Part shown: positions 57,116-64,000 of the stretch, piece after piece
How positions within the stretch are numbered: position 1 is the stretch's first letter
Layout: the number at the start of each line of letters is the position of its first letter
DNA from: Bettongia penicillata ogilbyi
Lineage: Eukaryota; Chordata; Mammalia; Diprotodontia; Potoroidae
NCBI GenBank assembly: GCA_023548195.1
Contig: JAJHZJ010000220.1
Span: 2,177,279 to 2,241,278 of the forward strand
Length of the DNA stretch: 64,000 nt
Direction: 5' to 3'
Made by a program: the position numbers and the translations under genes
Notes under the pieces: model-generated
Database searches by the model: none
Seen by the model: the letters and a program-made list of their open reading frames with translations, nothing else
Told to the model about the DNA's origin: nothing

Positions 57116-57355
57116 TTTCTTCAAGTCCCAACTAAAATCTCACCTTTTATAGGAAACCTTGCTCAACCCCTTTTAATTCTAGAACTTTCTATCTAATGCC
57201 TTCTTATTTATCCTACAGATAGTTTGTTTTATATATTTGTCTTCTTATTGGGAGCTTCTTGGGGATAAGGATTGGTTTTTGTTTTGTTTTCTTTTTTTTG
57301 GTACAATGTTGAGCCATAGTATGTACTTAAACTTTTATTGATTAATATATTGAAC
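57116..57355 (+). repeat. L2 LINE 3' UTR
   Basis: 'caagtcccaactaaaatctcaccttttataggaaaccttgctcaacccc' (57,122-57,170), 'gggagcttcttggggataagg' (57,250-57,270) and a tail ending 'ttttattgattaat' give a complete L2 3' UTR. Confidence 0.75.
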
Positions 57356-57379
57356 TCTTCTATAGTAATATTGTAATAT

Positions 57380-57710
57380 TCTGTTACTGTGAATACCTCC
57401 ATGAAGCCATCTCTTATAACCATAGCCCATATCAAGCTTCTTCTGTTTCTATACTATTATTGTCATATTTTGATATTTAATTATACATTGCCCTATATTT
57501 TTATCCTAATTCTTACCATTGTAAATGTTATTGTTTCTTATGGCTGTTATAATAATAATAGCTACTAATACTTATTATTTAGGGTAGGAAATATGCCATA
57601 TGGTATGAGGGTTCAAAAATACTAGAAGAGCCTCATGGCAGCTAATACAGTATTAAACACATGGAAGATGGTCAATACATATTTATTGAATTGAAATGAA
57701 TACTGCATGA
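57380..57710 (+). repeat. Second L2 LINE 3' end
   Basis: 'gaatacctccatgaagccatctc' (57,391-57,413) to 'gtcaatacatatttattgaattgaatg'-like text at 57,671-57,697 is another, more decayed L2 3' UTR. Confidence 0.55.
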
Positions 57711-57924
57711 CAAAGTGACATAAAGGAACCCTAGCATGTCCTAAGAGAGTCGTAAGACGCAGCTTCAGAATTAGTTGTCCTGTCTTTTAAAGAGACAGAA
57801 AAAGAAATACTTGACTAAAAAGAAGGAAAATAAAGAAGCAATTTATACCAATTATTCTTTAACTGTCCATTGAATGTAGTGCAAGAACACAGTCCTCTCT
57901 ATAATTGTCTAATGTTATTATTTA

Positions 57925-58030
57925 TAGGATCATAGATTGGAAATAAAAAGGGACCTTAGAAGTTGTCTAATTCAACTTCATTATTACAGAGATTATGAAA
58001 CTGAGCCAGAGACTAAAACCTATTAATGTT
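57925..58030 (-). repeat. MIR3 SINE, antisense
   Basis: 'ggatcatagattggaaataaaaagggaccttagaagttgtctaattcaac' (57,928-57,977) is the reversed MIR3 tail, followed by the 'gagattatgaaactgagcc' segment. Confidence 0.75.
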
Positions 58031-58034
58031 GACA

Positions 58035-58825
58035 GACACTATTTTTTAATGAAATTTTTTTTAAAAAATATGAATCTAAATATACCATGGACTTTGCATT
58101 CAATGTTTAAATATTGCAGCTATTAAAATGTTCTTCATAAAATTATTAGTCATTAAATTTTGTGTCATAGTTAAATAATCACATATACTATTTACAGAAC
58201 TCAATTTTTATCAACTCAAATGTGCATCTTCCAATACATATAAACATATACAATACATATCGTTCTCTGATAAGTATCATTTTGATGCATCATTGCTACG
58301 GATATAATATTAAAATGATGAACTATTAGTAAATTCAAATATGCAGTGTGTAATTTGCATAATTATTATTCACTTTTTAATGAAACTCATTTCAGTTATA
58401 TGATTTTCTATTTGTAAATCCTCGGCTAAATTTCCAAATATGAAAGTTCTTAGACAAATTCTACCTATTCTAAGATGAACAGTGATGCATACTGCAGTCC
58501 AAAAAATAAGATTAGAATCTGGTCATAAATATTTAACTTCAATTTATTCTGAAAGATACAATCATCATTTCCTAGAAATTCATACGTGAATGGCACTGCT
58601 CAATCTTCACAAATGTGTTTTTTGTATTACAAGATGAAATATATAGGCCAAAATGCTTTGGGAAATGAAGATAATTTAAGCAATTTTTCCTTACACTTAT
58701 GTTCAAAAATAACTTTTTATTGATCCACATTGCAAAAAATTATGTAGCATTATCCTAGGTAAATGATTATTTACTTGCTGCTTCTAATATTTCTTTCAAA
58801 AAGACTCAAATAAAATTTAAATGAC
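58035..58825. other. Repeat-poor, very AT-rich non-coding sequence
   Basis: No gene or repeat is recognised. The stretch contains TAATTTGCATAATTATTA (58,351-58,368), which joins a POU octamer (ATTTGCAT) to a homeodomain-type TAATTATTA core. Whether this is functional cannot be judged without conservation data. Confidence 0.35.
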
Positions 58826-58827
58826 TG

Positions 58828-58885
58828 AATTTTATAAAATGAGGAGGTTGGAGTAGACAACTCTCCAGCTCTCTGAGTCTATGAA
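58828..58885 (+). repeat. MIR3 SINE tail
   Basis: 'aaaatgaggaggttggagtagacaactctccagctctctgagtctatgaaa' (58,837-58,887) is the MIR3 3' end. Confidence 0.65.
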
Positions 58886-58947
58886 ATTTGACCTCATTAG
58901 ATTAATGCCATATTCATATGCTTACACCCCAGTCTCACTGAGCTATG

Positions 58948-58962
58948 TTTTTTTTTTTTTTT
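58948..58962. repeat. Poly-T run
   Basis: Fifteen T residues with no recognisable source sequence to either side. Confidence 0.85.
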
Positions 58963-59196
58963 CGCCAGAGCACAGCCTGCTATATTAAAAGATTTAATAT
59001 ACTCCAAAGCAGGCTTATCTGAACCTTTTGTAGGATTAAAAAAATAAAAAGCATAGGAAGTGCATGCTTTTGCATTTGTCTCATCATTGAATGGGGGTGG
59101 GGGGAGTTTGCATAATGTCTGCATATGCATCTGAAATTTTTGCATAAATCCAGGAAACTTTTCTTCTTCCATAGATTTCTAGATACTTAATACTAG

Positions 59197-59449
59197 AGAG
59201 GCAGCTGGGTGGCTGAGTGGATAAAGTGCTGGGCTTGGAGTTAGGAAGACTAATCTTCCTCAGTTTAAATTGGACTAAGACACTGACTAGCTGTGTGAAC
59301 CTGTGACCTAATCCTGTTAACCTCAGTTTTCTCATCTGTAAAATAAGCTGAAAAAGAAAACAGCAAACCAATACAGTATCTTTGCCAAGAAAATTTCAAG
59401 TGAGGTCAGATGGGACCAAAAAAAAATAAAAAGACTCAAAAACAACAAT
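59197..59449 (+). mobile_element. MAR1-type marsupial SINE
   Basis: The head 'gaggcagctgggtggctgagtggataaagtgctgggcttggag' (59,198-59,240) is tRNA-derived. The MIR-like core 'ctagctgtgtgaacctgtgacc' and tail 'ctcatctgtaaaataagctgaaaaagaaaacagcaaaccaatacagtatctttgccaagaaaatttcaagtgaggtc' follow, ending in an AAAAACAACAA run. This is the best preserved SINE of the window and a marsupial marker. The head keeps the region of the internal Pol III boxes, but it is not a tRNA gene. Confidence 0.9.
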
Positions 59450-59529
59450 GCCAGAGAGCAGTATCACAGAGAACCTGGATAGTTTATCCTGGAACCTATA
59501 AGGTTTCCAGGAGAAACATGGAAACCTGG

Positions 59530-59735
59530 AAGTTCAAAGGAAAAAAAATAAATGTTGGAGGGAAAGGATGGCAAGTGAAGAGAGAGAGGAAAAGAAAAGG
59601 AAGAAGTGAAAGAGGACGATAAGAGTCAGAGATAGCAAAGAAAATAGAATGCAGTAAAGACGAAAGACAACAGAGAGGAAAGTCAAAATACAGATTAGGG
59701 AGGAAAATTAAGGAGGCTGATGAGAAAAGAGATCT
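59530..59735 (+). repeat. Purine-rich tract
   Basis: About 200 bases are dominated by A and G on the + strand (for example agagagagaggaaaagaaaa), followed by a short pyrimidine run at 59,757-59,775. Frames on both strands here are low-complexity artefacts. Confidence 0.75.
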
Positions 59736-59779
59736 GCTGTCCAGTTGTAGCATACTTTCTTTCCTTCCTTTCCTATAAT

Positions 59780-60100
59780 CTCAGTATCCTCCCATGGCTC
59801 ATTCTAGCAGCTGCCTCATTATTCTGAATCAAAACCTTCTTCAATATTCATTTCTTCTGGGAAGCTTATCTGATTCCTGTTATGTGGATAATAGGTGCAA
59901 CAAAGCATTTATCAAACCTAGAATAGTAGGTTGCTTATCTTTTTCCATCTCATTAGCACAAAACTTTGCCAGAAGAGAAATTCGATACTTTATAAATTCC
60001 ATATTAAAAGTTACCACCCTATATATTCATGTCTGCATCCAAGATCCAAGACACAGTGAATCATAAAAATTGAATTCAAATTTACCAGAGGCCACTGATT
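59780..60100. other. Unassigned non-coding sequence
   Basis: No gene is recognised. The 90-codon frame 59,794-60,066 has no domain. Confidence 0.4.
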
Positions 60101-60101
60101 T

Positions 60102-60127
60102 AAAAAAAAAAAAAAACAAAAAACATA
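60102..60127. repeat. Poly-A run
   Basis: An A-run of 15 bases is followed by CAAAAAAC. It could be the tail of an unrecognised + strand retrocopy. Confidence 0.8.
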
Positions 60128-60139
60128 TACCAGAGAGAA

Positions 60140-60345
60140 CATTGAAACATGGAACAGTAGAGCTGTAAGGACCCTTACCATTAATTTAACCTAATTTAAT
60201 CCTTTTCCAAATGAGAGAAATGAAACCCGGACAGGTCAAGTGACTTGTTCAACCTGCTTTTGCTATTGACAGTGGAGCAAGGTAGGCCAATCACTTAGAC
60301 TTAGGAGACAAATGTCCCGCTCTTCCAACAAATGAAAATGTTCAG
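60140..60345 (-). repeat. MIR3 SINE, antisense
   Basis: 'gaacagtagagctgtaaggacccttaccatt' (60,153-60,183), 'ccttttccaaatgagagaaatgaaacccggacaggtcaagtgacttgttcaac' (60,201-60,253) is reversed MIR3. Confidence 0.7.
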
Positions 60346-60464
60346 CAAAGGTTGATGGGTTGTGGTCTTGCACTGACAGTGGACTGGAATTTATTAACTA
60401 ATAAATTGCCAATTGCCTGAATCAGCATAAGTACTGACACAACAAGGTATTTGTTTTAAAGCTT

Positions 60465-60645
60465 GCGAAGCTTTTTATATTAATCCATTTAAATCTTACA
60501 ATGTACCTACATACTATATTATAAATATTTTTACCTTTACTTTACAAATGAGAAATTAAGGTTTAGTGAAAGTTGTGTATTGATCTCACAGCTGAGTCAC
60601 TTCTAAATCTGACTTGAGCATTGAGTCTGGTGCCTTGGGGCTGGC
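60465..60645 (-). repeat. MIR SINE, antisense
   Basis: 'ttaatccatttaaatcttacaatgtacc' (60,480-60,507), 'tttactttacaaatgagaaattaaggtttagtgaaag' (60,536-60,572) and 'gatctcacagctgagtcac' (60,582-60,600) are reversed MIR. Confidence 0.6.
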
Positions 60646-61870
60646 CTGGTTCATAGCATATCACTAGTATTACACCTCTAGGAGACTTTCAAGGGGTTGA
60701 TTAACTCTTAAAGGCAATAACTAAAAGTGGAGCATCCTTGAGGGCAAACCAAGGATTGTGGGGTTGAGGGTAGAGGAAGAAAAGTGGGTTAGAATGAACA
60801 ATGTATTAAAGAGTAAGTCTTGAAAAAGTTTACTCTTAAGATGTCCCTTCTGCAGGCTTCTTTCATTTATTTTCCTTACTGTCATTGCTCAATTTTCTGA
60901 ATTTGTAGGCATTTTACTTGTATTATTTACTGTGGTAGAAGGACAGTTGCTTTTGGTATCCCTATCACTTTGCTATATTCCTCTTAATAGAGAAAAATCT
61001 TTGCCCATGTGTAGGTCTGTAGCACATCTCTTTAATTTTTCAAAGGTCACTAACAACAGCTCAGCAATAACTGCCTTAAGTTATTTGGAACCTTGGAATT
61101 TGATTCATCTAGTTTTGATGTTCTGAAATAATTGAGGACAGCTACTAACTTTCTTATCATGATTTGCAAATACCCATTAGCTTTTTTTTTTTGTTTTTAT
61201 TCTCTCCAGTCAAAAGATCATTTGTCATGGTAGAGAAAGGAAAAACAGAATGTGATCTGAAAAGTTCTGCCTTTTTTCTTTGGTCCATTTTCATTGTCTC
61301 ACCTATGTGTTATCTGAATATTCACAACCTTTCTTTCATCTTCCTCTTCCTTCTAATTTGCCCTCAGTCTTCTCCATTTTCACTTCGTGCTATAGCTCAG
61401 AATGACACTTTATTCACAAGGTGATGCAATTCTTCTATTACTTCTTGATAAACTGATGCTGCTTCTTTTTACAAATCTTATTTAACTCTCTTGGCTGTTC
61501 CTTTTTACTTCATTCATTCATTTATTCACTATAATTAAAAAAAAATCCTATTTGATTAGTTTGTTCCCTTTTTGCCTTAAAAAGGGCTTCATTGTCATTG
61601 TTCAAACGGTCTTTTTTTGAGAAGGTCCCATTCTTTTTTCTGTACAGCCAGAGGTGTCCAATGATATTCTCTAAAAGTCTTAAGAAGGGTAAGAAAGATC
61701 CCAATATGTTGCTGAATCAGTTTTGACAGACCAAGGAGTGGACAAGAGTTTCACAGGATGGACATACCTGGATGAATTATGAGCATCATTTAAAGAGGTT
61801 TTCAAATCAATGTATCACAAATCCATTACAGCAAATGAGAAAGATACAGTATGTTGAGCAAGTAATTTCC
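60646..61870. other. Unassigned non-coding sequence
   Basis: No gene is recognised. Small frames at 60,932-61,126 and 61,164-61,424 (+) and 61,522-61,704 (-) have no domain. The part right of about 61,720 may be old repeat. Confidence 0.4.
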
Positions 61871-61871
61871 T

Positions 61872-62130
61872 CAGTATATCTTTCAGCACTAATGAATTTC
61901 TCCCTGATCTGGGAACTCTGGAATTTGGCTATAATAATCCTAGGAGTTTTTATATTGAAATTTCTTGGATGAGATGGTCATGGGATTGTTTAAATTTCCA
62001 TTTTGCCCTTAGTACCTAAGATATTGGGACTGTTTTCCTTTACAATTACTTTAAATATGATGTCTAGTCTCTTTTCAGATCATAGTATCCAGATAATAAA
62101 ATAATTCTTAAATTACAGGTTTCAAATTTA
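61872..62130 (-). mobile_element. L1 ORF1 fragment, antisense
   Basis: 'ctgatctgggaactctggaatttggctataataatcctaggagttttta' (61,903-61,951) and 'gatattgggactgttttcctttacaattactttaaatatgatgtctagtctcttttcagatcatag' (62,021-62,086) are the reverse complement of the L1 ORF1 RRM/C-terminal boundary and RRM. In L1 order it would lie just beyond the right end of this window's antisense L1, so it is a separate or rearranged piece. Confidence 0.65.
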
Positions 62131-62279
62131 GCAAATTCCCATAGTCCTTTATGGTTGATATGAGGCTAGCATATAAAATTCTAATTCTACTTCTCCATTC
62201 TCTTTGTGCTTAGCAAAATGAAAACAATTTAGACTTCTATATTTTTGAGAGCAGTATATCTTTCAGCACTAATGAATTT
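61872..62279. repeat. Perfect 28-bp direct repeat flanking 352 bp
   Basis: The sequences 61,872-61,899 and 62,252-62,279 are identical (cagtatatctttcagcac followed by taatgaattt) and differ at the bases on both sides. The segment between holds the L1 ORF1 fragment. Confidence 0.95.
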
Positions 62280-62339
62280 TTATGTAAGAGTTAATGACTA
62301 TTATACAGATCTCATATCTTTTTGATGGATTAAAATGGT

Positions 62340-62920
62340 GATTCTTACTCCATCACAATCATAAATCACAATTTGTTTAGTCATTCCATATTTGGTAGGC
62401 ATTCCCTCAGTTTCAATTATTTGTCACTACAAAAAGAGTAGCTATAAATGTTTTTCTATATATATATATATAGGCCATTTTCCTTTTTCTTCGATTTCTT
62501 TAGGATACAGACATAGTATTTGTATTGTTGGTTCAAAGGGAGTGCACAGTTTTGTAGCCCTTTTTGCACTGTTTAAATTGTCCTCCAAAATGGTTGGACC
62601 AGTATGCAAGTACATCAAAAATTCATTAGTCTATCTATTTTATTTTGCCACTTCCCCTCCAGTATTTATGATTTCTAATAACTGTGAGATATTACCTCAG
62701 AGTTGTTTTAATTTGCATTTCTCTAATCATTAGTTATTTTGAAGCATTTTAAAATAAGACTAGAATAACTTTGATTTCTTCTGAAATTTCTTCTGAAAAC
62801 TCTGTTAACATCTCTTGACCATTTATCAATTGGAAAATGGTATTATTTTTTATAAATTTGAATTAGTTTCATACATAATTAAGAAATGAGGTCTTTGTAA
62901 GAGAAACAGTGTAAAATCTT
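62340..62920 (-). pseudogene. L1 ORF2 C-terminal relic
   Basis: Antisense text for the Cys-rich region ('aaattgtcctccaaaatggttggacc' at 62,576-62,601) and the upstream MQIKTT region ('cctcagagttgttttaatttgcatttc', 62,695-62,721) is present. The frames are broken. Confidence 0.7.
62457..62471. repeat. Short (TA)n run
   Basis: About seven TA units inside the L1 3' region. Confidence 0.85.
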
Positions 62921-62924
62921 TTGA

Positions 62925-63240
62925 TATTACTTTGTTTACAGTACCTTCTAGCAAAATATAATTTCCATGATTATCTTTTAATTAAGTTTGCTTTTGTTTT
63001 GTCTGAGATGTTTGATAGCCTTGTTTTTTTTGTTTTTTTAACTTTACCTGAAGAATAATACATTCTAGTCCAGTCCTGACTTTAGCTCTCTTTGTAGTCT
63101 TTGTGTTTCTATCTCTTGTAAACAACGTATTACTTTATTTCTACTTTCTAATCCATTCTGCTATCAAGTTCCTTTTGATAAATGAGTTCATATCATTCAC
63201 ATTCACAGATATGATAACTGTGTATTTCCCTCTGTCTTCT
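62925..63240 (-). pseudogene. L1 ORF2 endonuclease N-terminal relic
   Basis: Read on the minus strand from 63,240 to 62,925, the sequence follows the start of ORF2 (VNVNDMNS-like text opposite 63,180-63,210) and the following endonuclease residues, ending near the same part of the domain that carries the microsatellite in the 28,441 copy. Stops are present. Confidence 0.7.
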
Positions 63241-63789
63241 CTTTCTCTCTGTCTGTCCTGTCCCTCTTCAAGAGTCTCTTTTCCTTCTCACCACTGCCTC
63301 CCTTAATCTGTCTTCACTTTAATTATCCTCCTCATTTTAACATTTTCTTTCCCTTCCAACTTCCCTGTTGAGTAAGCTTAATTTTTTTATCCAACCATGT
63401 TTATTCTTCCCTCCCTGAACTAATTCTAAGAGTGAGGTTCAAGCATTGTCAGTCATACCCTTCCCATATTTACTCTTCCACAGCAAAAGCTTTTCCATAC
63501 ATGCCTCCTTTTTGTAAGATAATTTTCCCAATTCTTTCATTTCCTTCTTCCTTCTTCCAGTGCATCCCTCTTTTCTAAACTTTCATTTTCCTATTTTAAG
63601 ATCATCCCAACATAATCAAGTTATGCCCATGTCCTTTGTCTATATAGACTCTCTCTAACTTCCCTAATAATGATGAAATTCTTAGGCATTCTATCTTAGG
63701 TATTACATTTTCCCATGTTGAAATATATAATCAGTTTAATTGTATTAGGTCTCTTATAATTTTTCTTTCATATTTGTCTCTTTTATATT

Positions 63790-64000
63790 TTTCTTGAGTC
63801 TTACGTTTGAATATCAGATTTTCTATTCAGCTCTGATCTTTTCATCAAAAATGATTTAAAGTCTTCCATTTCATTAAATACCCATTTTTTCCCCTCTGAA
63901 GCATTATATTAAGTTTGGTAGATAGGTTACTTTTTGTTGTAATTTTAGCTCCTTTGCCTTCCAGAATATCATATTCCAAGTGTTCTGCTTCTTTAACATG
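63790..64000 (-). pseudogene. L1 ORF1 C-terminal relic (partial, cut by the window end)
   Basis: The minus strand reads a decayed ILEGKGAKITT segment, then a KLNIMLQRGKKWVFNEMEDF segment, the C-terminal domain of ORF1p where the family has the YPAKLS block followed by a G-K-x-W segment. The Tyr-Pro of that block is lost. Confidence 0.7.

Larger units (their letters stand above)
62330..64000 (-). mobile_element. L1 LINE in antisense, lacking the RT core, running off the window
   Basis: From left to right: end of ORF2 with 3' text (62,340-62,920), including 'gttgttttaatttgcatttctctaatcattagt' (62,701-62,733). Then comes an abrupt jump near 62,925 into the endonuclease start, read in reverse to about 63,190 (including 'gagttcatatcattcacattcacag' at 63,184-63,208). 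The pyrimidine-rich inter-ORF spacer (63,210-63,780) and the ORF1 C-terminal part (63,790-64,000) follow. The whole reverse transcriptase is missing. Confidence 0.8.

Noticed and set aside
59197..59270. tRNA gene
   Set aside because: The tRNA-like head belongs to a MAR1-type SINE, lacks a complete cloverleaf and is followed by the SINE body.

Overview
The window is non-coding nuclear DNA from a mammal, almost certainly a marsupial. It is AT-rich and poor in CpG by eye, and it is filled with interspersed repeats of different ages. The marsupial call rests on the repeat types recognised by reading: a MAR1-type SINE with its typical tail (59,197-59,449), several copies of an RTE-derived SINE ending in CAACA/ACA-type tails (23,240; 24,554; 49,221), L1 elements with the marsupial style of 5' UTR, ORF1, ORF2 and 3' UTR, and many MIR/MIR3, L2 and CR1/L3 relics. 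Family names come from memory of consensus sequences, with no database search. Strand and rough limits are more secure than subfamily names, and most boundaries are good only to about 10-30 bases.

I find no intact protein-coding gene, no convincing exon, and no tRNA, rRNA or CRISPR locus. The longest open frames (up to 186 codons) are pieces of decayed transposons, frames running through microsatellites, or chance.

Layout. 1-17.6 kb: mostly unassigned sequence with an L2 copy at 6.5-7.1 kb, an old antisense L1 3' end at 8.5-9.1 kb, and L2 and MIR3 scraps. 17.6-22.1 kb: an L2 copy split by an L1 that lies in two opposed pieces, the signature of twin priming. 22.1-28.4 kb: CR1, two RTE-type insertions, an L3 end, an LTR-like block and a (CT)38 microsatellite. 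28.44-31.96 kb: an L1 in sense orientation with 5' UTR, broken ORF1, endonuclease and 3' end but no reverse transcriptase. 32.2-43 kb: L2, MIR, a second LTR-like block and an L3 antisense copy. 43.2-44.8 kb: L1 5' UTR and ORF1 only. 48.2-50.6 kb: nested old SINEs and LINEs around a CR1/L3 reverse-transcriptase relic. 51.9-52.1 kb: the C-terminal relic of an RTE/R4-like LINE. 53.0-55.3 kb: L2 interrupted by an L1 5' UTR. 55.4-57.7 kb: CR1, L3 and L2 relics. 59.2 kb: MAR1. 61.9-64.0 kb: antisense L1 that again lacks its reverse-transcriptase core and runs off the window end.

The main story is therefore retrotransposon layering. The oldest layer (L2, MIR, CR1/L3) is cut by marsupial L1s. Every L1 copy that keeps both ends of ORF2 lacks the reverse-transcriptase middle, with different breakpoints each time. 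No new gene system is visible.
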